Source: an uncultured Clostridium sp. (GTDB lineage: Bacteria > Bacillota > Clostridia > Lachnospirales > Anaerotignaceae). From it: a stretch of 8,632 nt of DNA. The notes below the pieces were generated by a model, which saw nothing but the letters and a program-made list of their open reading frames with translations, had not been told where the DNA came from and made no database searches. Positions within the stretch are counted from its first letter, which is position 1. Every line of letters begins with the position of its first letter. Positions 1 through 6,016 of the stretch are shown here, piece by piece. Both the position numbers and the translations under genes were made by a program. The stretch spans positions 1 through 8,632 of the forward strand of contig CAMXTM010000076.1 of assembly GCA_947246775.1 (NCBI GenBank), given 5' to 3'.

Positions 1-350
1 CTAAATTCATAATTTTCTCCAGAATTGTTTTGATATTTTCCACCAGCATATAACTCGCAAAATACAAGTTCCCAGTTGTATCGTTCTTCTTTTGGGTTAT
101 AGTCCACAGGTATACCACGACCATAATCTTTTATAGAAACAGAATAGTCTTTGTAACGAGTTACTTCTATCAAAGAACCATAGCCCTCTCTTGCCTCATC
201 AATAGAATTAGAAAGTATTTCAAATATAGAATGCTGACAGCCCTCTAAACCATCTGAACCAAAAATAACACTAGGACGAAGACGAACTCTATCAGCTCCC
301 TTTAGAGATGTAATACTTTCATTATTATAATTTGTTTGATTTTCATTCAT
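1..350 (-). CDS. Type II topoisomerase ATPase subunit (GyrB/ParE family), N-terminal part, runs off the left edge
   Basis: This is the start of the B subunit of a type IIA DNA topoisomerase (gyrase or topoisomerase IV), which uses ATP to drive DNA strand passage. The 116 codons present cover the beginning of the GHKL ATPase domain. The ATP-binding helix reads EILSNSIDEA (residues 44-53, with E44, N48 and D51), followed by the DYGRGIPV loop (75-82; DxGxG) and YAGGKY (101-106). The usual N-terminal arm motif VRKRPGMYIGS is replaced by VRLRPSVIFGS (22-32), a variant I recall from clostridial topoisomerases. Two in-frame ATGs exist (356 and 350). I choose 350 because the GAGG at 362-359 lies 8 bases before it but only 2 before the other. 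Gyrase versus topoisomerase IV cannot be decided from this fragment, so no symbol is given. Confidence 0.9.
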   Translation of the reverse strand, partial: MNENQTNYNNESITSLKGADRVRLRPSVIFGSDGLEGCQHSIFEILSNSIDEAREGYGSLIEVTRYKDYSVSIKDYGRGIPVDYNPKEERYNWELVFCELYAGGKYQNNSGENYEF

Positions 351-358
351 AACCATAA

Positions 359-362
359 CCTC
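359..362 (-). promoter_or_regulatory. Ribosome binding site that decides the topoisomerase start
   Basis: GAGG on the minus strand sits 8 bases before the ATG at 350. It is only 2 bases before the upstream in-frame ATG at 356, which is too close to be used. Confidence 0.6.
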
Positions 363-441
363 AATTTTTAGAAATTCTTATAATTGAAAAATTTGCTTGT
401 AATATAAAAAAGCGGTTAAATTTCAATTATGCTCGCTTTAT

Positions 442-470
442 AATGTATATGACATAATACAAAGTGTCAA
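442..470 (-). promoter_or_regulatory. Candidate promoter for the topoisomerase subunit gene
   Basis: On the minus strand a perfect -35 TTGACA (470-465) is followed after 17 bases by TACATT (447-442), a 4/6 match to the -10 consensus. Transcription would start near 435 and give a leader of about 85 bases. The rest of the stretch between this promoter and the gene is AT-rich with no clear binding site. Confidence 0.4.
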
Positions 471-492
471 GTAAAATTAGAATGATACATAG

Positions 493-523
493 AAAAAAGC
501 CATTGATTTCTCAACGACCTTTT
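493..523 (-). terminator. Rho-independent terminator of the tRNA-Ser gene
   Basis: Read on the minus strand, the arms 523-511 and 506-494 can form a 13-pair stem (with a few G-U pairs) closed by a GAAA tetraloop (510-507). The stem runs directly into a run of T (498-493). It lies 8 bases downstream of the tRNA 3' end. Confidence 0.75.
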
Positions 524-531
524 TAGATAAA

Positions 532-616
532 CGGAGAAAGAGGGATTCGAACCCTCGGAGGTTTTCACCTCAACAGTTTTCGAGACTGTCACCTTAAACC
601 ACTCGGACATTTCTCC
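532..616 (-). tRNA. tRNA-Ser, anticodon CGA (reads UCG)
   Basis: An 85-base class II tRNA on the minus strand. The acceptor stem is a perfect 7 pairs (GGAGAAA at 616-610 with TTTCTCC at 539-533) with discriminator G at 532. The anticodon stem ACAGT/ACTGT encloses the loop CTCGAAA, placing anticodon CGA at 582-580. The extra arm GAGGT-GAAA-ACCTC is the long variable arm expected of serine tRNAs. The T arm is GAGGG-TTCGAAT-CCCTC. The 3' CCA is not encoded, so it would be added by the CCA-adding enzyme. The gene has its own promoter and terminator, so it is a single-tRNA unit. Confidence 0.95.
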
Positions 617-958
617 TTGTGTTTGTTGACAGTGGTAATTATACCAATAGAAATGAAAAAAATCAACTCTTTTTTATAGATTTGTTGTTATAATTCACAA
701 AAAATGCGAAATATGATAAAAATTAAAAATATTTGTATAGAATAATAGATAACTTTTTGATATTGCAATTCATAAATCATTGTATTATAATACTTTTTAA
801 ATACAGTATATTTATATTCAAATATATAAAAGGAATATAGAAGCATTTTTGTTATAAAATTGATAGAATAATATTGTTCCATTTTATTGATAGAAATACT
901 ATATTACTCCAAAAATATAAAATAAATTAAAAAAATAATAGGTAAAGGGGGTTTATAT
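617..958. other. AT-rich gap between tRNA-Ser and the zinc-ribbon gene
   Basis: These 342 bases hold the tRNA promoter on the minus side. On the plus side there is an extended -10 sequence, TG-T-TATAAT (686-694), without a recognisable -35; it could start transcription of the zinc-ribbon gene with a leader of roughly 260 bases. The ten-base word ATTGATAGAA occurs twice (859-868 and 886-895), 27 bases apart. A 64-codon minus-strand open frame (688-882) lacks a ribosome binding site and has the composition expected of random AT-rich DNA, so I do not call it a gene. Nothing else is visible. Confidence 0.5.
638..666 (-). promoter_or_regulatory. Promoter of tRNA-Ser
   Basis: Minus-strand -35 TTGATT (666-661), exactly 17 bases of spacer, then a consensus -10 TATAAT (643-638). 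The predicted start near 631 leaves about 15 bases of 5' leader before the tRNA, a normal distance for RNase P processing. Confidence 0.75.
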
Positions 959-2773
959 ATGTATTGTTCTAACTGTGGGAAAGAAGGAAGTGGAAAATAT
1001 TGTGCTGAATGTGGGGGTCTTCTTGTAGAGGGAGAAGACGAACAACAGAAAAAACAATATATTGAACCACCTCGCAAACCCCTTGAAACTGATGTATCAG
1101 AATATGTTAATGGTTATTCTATTAACATGACAGAAGTAATGGAACATTACGAAAGAGATAAAGAATATGGTATTGAAGTTCTTGCTTATTATTCTGGTAT
1201 CAGTTTACAAGAAGCAGAAACATATATTAACAATAAGTTAAATAAAGAAGACAAAAAGAAAAAAGGCTTATTCGCTAGATTAAAAAGAATATTAATTGAA
1301 AAAAATATTTTAAAAGAAGATAACAAAACAAATAGTGTTTTTCCATTTCAACCAAAGCCTAGACCACGTGTAAAAACAGATTTTTTAGAAGTAGATGATA
1401 AAAATGTTGTTACATTTCGCAGTGTTGACATGATGTTTAAAGGAACACTTGTAAAAAAATCTAAGAACAATAAATATGTTATGGCAGTTGGTTCTTATGG
1501 TAAAAAAGTACCAGTAGATTGTTATGTTTTTTTTAATAGAGAACGTGCTTTATACAAAGTGATTACAGATTTGCCTTATAAAGAAGCATGGGTAACAAAT
1601 ACAGGAGCTTTTTCTTTATTGATGTCTGATGAAAAGTTTTATTTATATGATTTTGGACAAAAAGAGCCTACTCTAGTAGAAATAAAAGATGAAGAAACAC
1701 AAATTATTACAACTTATTTTTGTGAACCACTTACAATATTACTTTATAAAAAAGATGGCAAATATTTTCTTTCTATTTATGACACACATGAGGGGAATTT
1801 TATAAACAAAAAGTATTTTGACATGGAATCTGAACAAATTTTAAAAAGCACTATACAAGTAATAAATAATATAATTCAATTACAGTTTCCTTGTGGATTA
1901 TTATTGCAATATGATTTTAAAGGAAATGCAATCAATTTGCAGGAAGAAAAGAGTACATTAAATCGTTTATATTATCCTATTGCATATGTGAATAATGCTG
2001 TAGATAAAATAGAAATGCTTCGACAAGACGAAACTCTTTTAGAAGCAAGATTACGTGAAATTAGAGCTTTATTTGAACTTGCTATTGAAAAAGTAGGAGA
2101 TATGTATTGGTGCTATGATAACTATGCTTGTTTTGAAGCAGAATTTGGCGATATAGCTTTAGCAAAAAAATATTTATTAAAAGCAGAGAATAGTCAAAAC
2201 ATTAGAAATGCAAACTTATATAAAACTTGTGGTCAATTTGCTTTAAAAAGAGATAAAAAGGATTATGCCCTAGAGTTTTTTGAAAAAGCAATTCATTTTA
2301 AAGTTGATACAGAAACAATTCAACTATACAAAACGTTAAAACAAGAATTAGTTGAGCAAGAAGCACAAAGAAAACAATCTAAAAAATTATCTTCTTTGTT
2401 TAAAAAAGAAAAAGAAGCAGAAGCAGATACAAAATCAAAAGAAAACGAAAAGTCAAAAGAAGCAGATAAAAAAGAAATAGATAAGAAAGAAGAACAAAGA
2501 ACAAACAAAAAAAATAATAAAAAATCTCCTATGGAAGCATTTTTACCAGATGATGTATTAGAAGAAGAATTAAAAATGCAAATGCAAGAACTAGAACAAG
2601 AGCAAGAGACTCAAAATATAGAACAAATAGAACCAATAGAAGTAGAAGAAATACAAATAGAAGAAAAAGAGGAACCTGAAGAATCGGATTTTGAAAGAAG
2701 AAGAAAGGCGAGAGAAGAAATGCGTTCCAGACACAGACAAAGAAGAAAATCTGGACAAAAAACAGAGGAGTAA
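959..2773 (+). CDS. Zinc-ribbon protein with beta-rich middle, TPR-like repeats and charged C-terminal tail, unknown function
   Basis: A 604-residue soluble protein with no signal peptide or membrane segment, so probably cytoplasmic. Residues 1-20 are a compact zinc ribbon with two CxxC knuckles (C3, C6, C15, C18). Residues 50-125 are predicted helical and end in a basic stretch. Residues 139-330 alternate short hydrophobic and aromatic strands with turns, like a small beta-propeller or WD40-like domain, though no signature is decisive. Residues 379-446 resemble two TPR-type helical repeats (alternating A/Y/L pattern, ending DYALEFFEKAIHF). Residues 460-604 are a Lys/Glu-rich, probably coiled or disordered tail ending in an Arg-rich patch. 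The start is supported by AAAGGGGG (944-951), 7 bases before the ATG. The DUF896 gene follows after 4 bases and is likely co-transcribed. The domain order suggests a scaffold or sensor rather than an enzyme; that is inference, and I do not recognise a named family. Confidence 0.85.
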   Translation: MYCSNCGKEGSGKYCAECGGLLVEGEDEQQKKQYIEPPRKPLETDVSEYVNGYSINMTEVMEHYERDKEYGIEVLAYYSGISLQEAETYINNKLNKEDKKKKGLFARLKRILIEKNILKEDNKTNSVFPFQPKPRPRVKTDFLEVDDKNVVTFRSVDMMFKGTLVKKSKNNKYVMAVGSYGKKVPVDCYVFFNRERALYKVITDLPYKEAWVTNTGAFSLLMSDEKFYLYDFGQKEPTLVEIKDEETQIITTYFCEPLTILLYKKDGKYFLSIYDTHEGNFINKKYFDMESEQILKSTIQVINNIIQLQFPCGLLLQYDFKGNAINLQEEKSTLNRLYYPIAYVNNAVDKIEMLRQDETLLEARLREIRALFELAIEKVGDMYWCYDNYACFEAEFGDIALAKKYLLKAENSQNIRNANLYKTCGQFALKRDKKDYALEFFEKAIHFKVDTETIQLYKTLKQELVEQEAQRKQSKKLSSLFKKEKEAEADTKSKENEKSKEADKKEIDKKEEQRTNKKNNKKSPMEAFLPDDVLEEELKMQMQELEQEQETQNIEQIEPIEVEEIQIEEKEEPEESDFERRRKAREEMRSRHRQRRKSGQKTEE

Positions 2774-2777
2774 ATAA

Positions 2778-2978
2778 ATGGAAAAAGAATTATTAGATCG
2801 TATCAATGCTTTGGCAAAAAAACAAAAAACAGAGGGATTGACAGAACAAGAAATACAGCAAAGAGATTGTTTGAGACAAGAATACTTAAAACAATTTCGA
2901 GCAGGTATGAAAAATATATTAGACAACACATATCTTCAAAAAGAAGATGGCACACTACAAAAATTACACAAAAAATAG
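2778..2978 (+). CDS. DUF896 (UPF0291, YnzC-like) small protein
   Basis: A 66-residue protein matching the DUF896 family, whose best-known member is Bacillus subtilis YnzC, encoded in the SOS-controlled yneA operon. Members are short helical-hairpin proteins. Here residues 4-17 (LLDRINALAKKQKT) form the first helix, the turn is GLTEQE (20-25), and residues 26-47 hold the family core RQEYLKQFRAGMKN. Length is close to the family norm. The ribosome binding site AGGAG (2766-2770) abuts the stop codon of the upstream zinc-ribbon gene, with only 4 bases between the two frames, so translation is probably coupled. The biochemical role of the family is not established. No LexA-type box is visible here, and the context differs from the Bacillus yneA operon. 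Confidence 0.88.
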   Translation: MEKELLDRINALAKKQKTEGLTEQEIQQRDCLRQEYLKQFRAGMKNILDNTYLQKEDGTLQKLHKK

Positions 2979-2998
2979 CCCCTTATTTATAAAGGGGC
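2970..2998. terminator. Bidirectional terminator between DUF896 and the small minus-strand gene
   Basis: A hairpin with arms GCCCCTT (2978-2984) and AAGGGGC (2992-2998) and a 7-base loop overlaps the last base of the DUF896 stop codon. On the plus strand it is followed by AAGTTTTGTTTT. On the minus strand it is followed by TATTTTTT (2977-2970), a better U-tract. It can therefore end the converging 56-residue gene as well as the plus-strand pair. Confidence 0.7.
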
Positions 2999-3002
2999 AA
3001 GT

Positions 3003-3036
3003 TTTGTTTTATATTAGCTGATAAAACAAATTTTTT
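3003..3036 (+). terminator. Second plus-strand terminator, directly behind the first
   Basis: Perfect 10-pair stem TTTGTTTTAT (3003-3012) with ATAAAACAAA (3021-3030), 8-base loop, followed immediately by six T (3031-3036). It is all A/T apart from one G-C pair, so it is weaker than the GC-rich hairpin 4 bases upstream, but the U-tract is good. It overlaps the last codon of the minus-strand gene and would protect it from read-through. Confidence 0.55.
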
Positions 3037-3205
3037 ATTGTTCTGAAATTGTTTTTGCTAAAGAACGCAATTCAGATTCTGTTCGTAAATGAGAACCTCT
3101 TTCTTTTACTTCTAGTTTGGAATGGAGTGATAAATTGTTATAAAATTTTTGAGCAGAGTCGCAGTTTAATAATAAATCAGCTAAATTTTTGTACGTTTTA
3201 TGCAT
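3035..3205 (-). CDS. Small 56-residue protein, unknown function
   Basis: A short minus-strand gene: ATG at 3205-3203, TAA at 3037-3035. It is preceded by a full AAGGAGG (3219-3213) at the ideal distance of 7 bases. The product begins MHKTYKNLADLLLN and ends SELRSLAKTISEQ; it is soluble, basic and probably all helical. The pattern 'aromatic-N-L-A-x-L-L... A-x-x-F-Y-x-x-L... S-E-x-E-L-R-x-x-A' resembles short conserved hypothetical proteins I recall from clostridia (YxNLxELLxxxPEAxxFFxSLP type). That resemblance is from memory and gives no function. It converges on the DUF896 gene, with shared terminator hairpins between them. A plus-strand open frame of 100 codons over the same DNA has no ribosome binding site and is judged a shadow. 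Upstream lies a foldable leader (3220-3328). Confidence 0.75.
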   Translation of the reverse strand: MHKTYKNLADLLLNCDSAQKFYNNLSLHSKLEVKERGSHLRTESELRSLAKTISEQ

Positions 3206-3219
3206 ATGAATTCCTCCTT

Positions 3220-3328
3220 GCAGCTTGTTATTTTTCGCATGAGTGTGTAATCAAACATTGTTCCCATAAATACTGGGTTTCATGTTTTAGACAGTGGTGC
3301 TGCCTCACATATAGAATGTGCAAAAAAT
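3220..3328 (-). ncRNA. Candidate structured 5' leader of the 56-residue gene
   Basis: Read on the minus strand, ATTTTTTGCA (3328-3319) pairs with TGCGAAAAAT (3239-3230) over 10 pairs, including one U-G that would be an A-C mismatch on the other strand. Inside it TGAG (3307-3304) pairs with CTCA (3243-3240), leaving a small hairpin CAT-TCTAT-ATG between the two 5' arms. A second hairpin is built from AAACAT/ATGTTT (3287-3282, 3258-3253) and CCCA/TGGG (3277-3274, 3266-3263). The unpaired GCAGC (3303-3299) can pair with GCTGC (3224-3220), which directly touches the AAGGAGG of the gene, a pseudoknot-like arrangement. A possible -10 TATAAA (3339-3334) would start the RNA near 3327, but its -35 is poor. 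It matches no riboswitch class I can recognise by eye; the fold is inferred by hand. Confidence 0.35.
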
Positions 3329-3378
3329 CGTTTTTTATACAACGTTTTTAATATGGTAAAATAAAGGAGAAATTTTTT

Positions 3379-4035
3379 ATGTTAGAACAATATAAAACAA
3401 TAATAAAACAAGGACAAGCAGAAATAATAGAAAAAAAATCTCGTTTTGTTGCTACAGTATGTCCCATTAAAACAGAAGAACAAGCAAAAATATTTATTGA
3501 AGATTTGAAAAAAAAATATTGGAATGCGACACATAATGTATTTGCTTATCAAATTGGTGAGCGCAATGAAATACAACGTTTTAGTGATGATGGCGAGCCA
3601 CAAGGTACGGCTGGTATGCCAGTATTAGATGTTTTACAAAGGGAAAATATTAAAAATGTTGTGATTGTTGTGACAAGATATTTTGGCGGTACACTTTTGG
3701 GAACAGGTGGATTAGTAAGAGCTTATGGAAAGGCTGCAAAACAGGGTTTGCTTTCTGCTGGTATTTGTGAAGTCACTTTATACAAAAAATATCATGTTAC
3801 TGTATCTTATACGGATTCCGGAAAAGTACAATATGAGATACTACAAAATGGTTATGATTTATATGATACTCTTTATGCAGAAAATGTTACTTATATTGTA
3901 TTAGTAAAAATTGGACAAGATAATGCTTTTTTAAAAAATATAGTAGATGTAACATCAAATCGTGCAGAAATAAAAGAACATGATACTTTTTATGCTACAT
4001 GGCTAAATGATAAATTAGAAATAATAGAAAACTAA
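3379..4035 (+). CDS. yigZ: YigZ/IMPACT family protein
   Basis: A 218-residue member of the YigZ (B. subtilis YvyE) family, related to the N-terminal domain of eukaryotic IMPACT, a regulator of translation control. The bacterial role is not settled; nucleic-acid or ribosome-linked functions have been proposed. Visible family signatures are KKSRF (19-23), ATHNVFAY (50-57), FSDDGEPQGTAGMPVL (68-83) and TRYFGGTLLGTGGLVRAYGK (99-118). The second, smaller domain (DUF1949-type, about 136-190) follows, and length is normal. AGGAGA (3365-3370) lies 8 bases before the ATG. The upstream intergenic region is divergent with the small minus-strand gene; I find no convincing -35/-10 pair for yigZ. No terminator follows it, but the next gene has its own promoter 7 bases after the stop. 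Confidence 0.93.
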   Translation: MLEQYKTIIKQGQAEIIEKKSRFVATVCPIKTEEQAKIFIEDLKKKYWNATHNVFAYQIGERNEIQRFSDDGEPQGTAGMPVLDVLQRENIKNVVIVVTRYFGGTLLGTGGLVRAYGKAAKQGLLSAGICEVTLYKKYHVTVSYTDSGKVQYEILQNGYDLYDTLYAENVTYIVLVKIGQDNAFLKNIVDVTSNRAEIKEHDTFYATWLNDKLEIIEN

Positions 4036-4041
4036 TGTTAT

Positions 4042-4070
4042 TTGACTGTGAATACACAGATAAATATATT
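4042..4070 (+). promoter_or_regulatory. Promoter of yebC
   Basis: TTGACT (4042-4047), 17-base spacer, TATATT (4065-4070); each hexamer matches 5 of 6 consensus positions. The predicted start near 4077 gives a leader of about 25 bases containing the AAGGAGG of yebC (4089-4095). It begins 7 bases after the yigZ stop, so yebC can be transcribed alone or by read-through from yigZ. Confidence 0.7.
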
Positions 4071-4101
4071 TTGAATCAAAAGAATTTTAAGGAGGATTTT
4101 T

Positions 4102-4830
4102 ATGTCAGGACATTCTAAGTTTGCAAACATCAAACACAAAAAAGAAAAAAATGATGCTAAAAAAGGTAAAATTTTTACTATGTTAGGTAGAGAAATTGCG
4201 GTAGCTGTAAAAGCTGGTGGCCCAGACCCTGCTAACAATGGAAAATTACGTGATGTGATTGCAAAAGCAAAATCAAATAATATGCCTAATGATACAATTG
4301 ATAGAAGCATTAAAAAAGCTGCTGGTGGCGGTGATGATGTAAATTATGAAACAGTTGTATATGAAGGCTATGGTCCAAATGGTGTTGCTATTATTGTAGA
4401 AGTATTAACAGACAACAGAAATAGAGCAGCCGCAAATGTAAGAAATGCTTTTACAAAAGGTGGCGGCAATATGGGTACAACTGGTTGTGTATCTTTTATG
4501 TTTGATGAAAAAGGCTTAATTGTTGTAGATAAAGAAGAAGTAGAAATAGACGAAGATGAAATTATGCTTTTAGCAATTGATGCGGGTGCAGAAGATGTTG
4601 CCTCCGAAGAAGATAGCTATGAAATTACTACAGCACCAGATGACTTTTCAGCCGTAAGAGAAGCATTAGAACAAGCTGGTATTGCTATGGCAAGTGCAGA
4701 AGTAACTATGATTCCACAAACATATACAGCGTTAACAGGTGCAGAAGAAATTAAAAAAATGAATAGAATATTAGATTTATTAGATGATGATGATGATGTA
4801 CAAAATGTATATCATAATTGGGACGAATAA
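4102..4830 (+). CDS. yebC: YebC/PmpR family protein (TACO1 homologue)
   Basis: A 242-residue member of the YebC/TACO1 family. Members have been described as DNA-binding regulators in some bacteria (PmpR) and, more recently, as ribosome-associated factors that help translation through difficult (for example proline-rich) stretches; mitochondrial TACO1 activates COX1 translation. The N terminus [13 protein letters not shown] carries the family signature (usually SGHSKWANIKH, so F replaces W). Other family blocks are [19 protein letters not shown] (39-57), [12 protein letters not shown] (62-73), [10 protein letters not shown] (88-97), [15 protein letters not shown] (101-115) and [14 protein letters not shown] (121-134). 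The acidic end [13 protein letters not shown] is also typical. Length is normal. AAGGAGG lies 6 bases before the ATG. Own promoter and own terminator make this a single-gene unit. Confidence 0.96.
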   Translation: MSGHSKFANIKHKKEKNDAKKGKIFTMLGREIAVAVKAGGPDPANNGKLRDVIAKAKSNNMPNDTIDRSIKKAAGGGDDVNYETVVYEGYGPNGVAIIVEVLTDNRNRAAANVRNAFTKGGGNMGTTGCVSFMFDEKGLIVVDKEEVEIDEDEIMLLAIDAGAEDVASEEDSYEITTAPDDFSAVREALEQAGIAMASAEVTMIPQTYTALTGAEEIKKMNRILDLLDDDDDVQNVYHNWDE

Positions 4831-4846
4831 ATAATATTAAAACATT

Positions 4847-4889
4847 CCCCTTGTTCTAAAATAGGAGCAAGGGGTTTTTGTTTTTTATT
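4847..4889 (+). terminator. Terminator of yebC
   Basis: CCCCTTGTTCT (4847-4857) can pair with AGGAGCAAGGGG (4863-4874) with a couple of G-U pairs and a short A-rich loop, followed by TTTTTGTTTTTT. It begins 17 bases after the yebC stop. Confidence 0.85.
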
Positions 4890-4996
4890 TGGTAATAATA
4901 GTTAAAATATATTGTTATATTGTAATATATCGCTGCATAAACTAAAAATAGTAAATATTATTTTTATAGAATACATATAATAATCATATAATTTTC

Positions 4997-5002
4997 GGGG
5001 AG
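4997..5002 (+). promoter_or_regulatory. Ribosome binding site that decides the start at 5011
   Basis: GGGGAG is 8 bases before the ATG at 5011 and only 2 before the ATG at 5005. Normal spacing supports the downstream start, giving a protein two residues shorter than the longest reading. Confidence 0.65.
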
Positions 5003-5883
5003 AAATGAATATGTCAAATCAACAAAATAGATTAACGATGTCTTGTATTAAAAATTCTACACAAGCTGAAAATAAATCTCTTATTATACGCTCTGTTATA
5101 ACTGCTTGTGATTTTGGTACAATAGCAGAAGAAGAATGCAATGGAGAAATTAGAATATTTGAAAAAAATCTTTTGAGCAGTACCACAAATTATATACTTA
5201 TATTAGTTGAAATTGATAAAAAAAATACATTAGCTGTAATATATGAACAACTTGACGATTTTTGTGATGTATCTTCTGTACTTGGACGTTATTATGAAAT
5301 TGTAGAGGTAGAATTTATATTAGACCCTATTTCAAAAAATACGTTAATACTATTTCAAGAAAAAATAGATATGACGACAGGAATATATGAAACATCAGAT
5401 TATTTAAAGGGATATTTATGGAATGGTAACTTTTATTCTCAAGTATTAAATACACCATTTAATATTAAAGCTTACTGGAATAATGCTTGGATAGATTGCA
5501 ATAGTCAAAATAAATTATGGGAAAAAGCTGCCCAAAACTGCAATTACACATGGAATAATGTTGATAAAATTGTATTATATATTTATAAGTCACAGGAATA
5601 TAGCATATCAAATGTTGAAGAAAGTGTTAGTTTACCGGAAGAAAAAACATTTCAGCTTGTAGAAAGTCGTTTTGTTGTAGAAACATTTAGCTGGAGTTCT
5701 AAGTGGGATTGTTTTATTCTTTACGAAGGAAAACAAAAATCAACAGGAGAAGATGTAGCTGTTATTCATGATCTAAATAATTATGTATATTCTATTGTTG
5801 AGAATGTTTCTCCACAATATGTAGTTCGTACATTAAATAATGAACATTTAGTCATATCTCAAGAAGAATTAGAGTTAGTATAA
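5003..5883 (+). other. Transcription unit of the orphan 290-residue gene
   Basis: The gene is isolated: the yebC terminator lies before it and a hairpin terminator (5893-5932) after it. The 180-base AT-rich gap upstream holds a consensus -10 TATAAT (4976-4981) and another at 4987-4992. Neither has a recognisable -35, so the promoter assignment is weak. Confidence 0.3.
5011..5883 (+). CDS. Hypothetical protein, 290 residues, family not recognised
   Basis: I do not recognise this protein. It has no signal peptide, no membrane helix and no cofactor-binding motif. The N-terminal 45 residues are polar. From about residue 55 on, it alternates hydrophobic strands (YILILVEI, NTLAVIYEQL, EIVEVEFILD, NTLILFQEKI) with polar turns, suggesting a mostly beta protein. 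It is rich in aromatic residues, with a tryptophan cluster around 137-182 and again at 228-232 (WSSKW). Scattered cysteines form no CxxC pair. Two in-frame ATGs exist (5005 and 5011). I choose 5011 because GGGGAG (4997-5002) is 8 bases before it but only 2 bases before the first. The coding sequence is as AT-rich as its neighbours, so it gives no sign of recent transfer. It stands alone between two terminators. Confidence 0.75.
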   Translation: MSNQQNRLTMSCIKNSTQAENKSLIIRSVITACDFGTIAEEECNGEIRIFEKNLLSSTTNYILILVEIDKKNTLAVIYEQLDDFCDVSSVLGRYYEIVEVEFILDPISKNTLILFQEKIDMTTGIYETSDYLKGYLWNGNFYSQVLNTPFNIKAYWNNAWIDCNSQNKLWEKAAQNCNYTWNNVDKIVLYIYKSQEYSISNVEESVSLPEEKTFQLVESRFVVETFSWSSKWDCFILYEGKQKSTGEDVAVIHDLNNYVYSIVENVSPQYVVRTLNNEHLVISQEELELV

Positions 5884-5892
5884 TTTATTTTT

Positions 5893-5932
5893 AGCTATTT
5901 ATTTGCTTTATTATCAGATAAATAGCTTTTTT
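5893..5932 (+). terminator. Terminator of the orphan 290-residue gene
   Basis: A perfect 10-pair stem AGCTATTTAT (5893-5902) with ATAAATAGCT (5918-5927), 15-base loop, ending in a run of six T (5927-5932). It starts 9 bases after the stop codon. The stem is AT-rich, hence moderate strength. Confidence 0.7.
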
Positions 5933-5988
5933 ATTTGCAAAGTAAAAAAAGTAAAGTATAAATCATTATGATATAACAAATAAATATG

Positions 5989-6016
5989 TTGAAAAATGCT
6001 CTTTTTATGTTATAAT
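5989..6016 (+). promoter_or_regulatory. Strong promoter of the siroheme reductase gene (extended -10)
   Basis: TTGAAA (5989-5994), 16-base spacer, consensus TATAAT (6011-6016), with TG at 6008-6009 giving an extended -10. The start is expected near 6023, about 40 bases before the ATG. Confidence 0.75.

Noticed and set aside
405..439. AAAGCG...CGCTTTTTT hairpin in the topoisomerase leader, possible attenuator
   Set aside because: Only 6 pairs around a 19-base loop, and the predicted transcription start falls inside the first arm, so it would not form as a terminator.
688..882. 64-codon minus-strand open frame between tRNA-Ser and the zinc-ribbon gene
   Set aside because: No ribosome binding site within 20 bases of the ATG, low-complexity I/Y/F/K composition typical of translated AT-rich non-coding DNA, and it overlaps signals on the plus strand.
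2320..2929. Minus-strand frames over the charged tail of the zinc-ribbon gene
   Set aside because: S/F-rich translations are the complement of Lys/Glu-rich codons; no ribosome binding sites; they overlap a clear gene and its downstream partner.
3049..3351. 100-codon plus-strand open frame
   Set aside because: No ribosome binding site; it runs antisense to the well-supported 56-residue gene and its structured leader and has the cysteine/phenylalanine-rich composition of a shadow frame.
3206..3378. 6S RNA, T-box or SRP RNA in the divergent intergenic region
   Set aside because: The foldable region is only about 110 bases, lacks the 6S central bubble length, has no T-box sequence, and lacks the conserved SRP apical loop.
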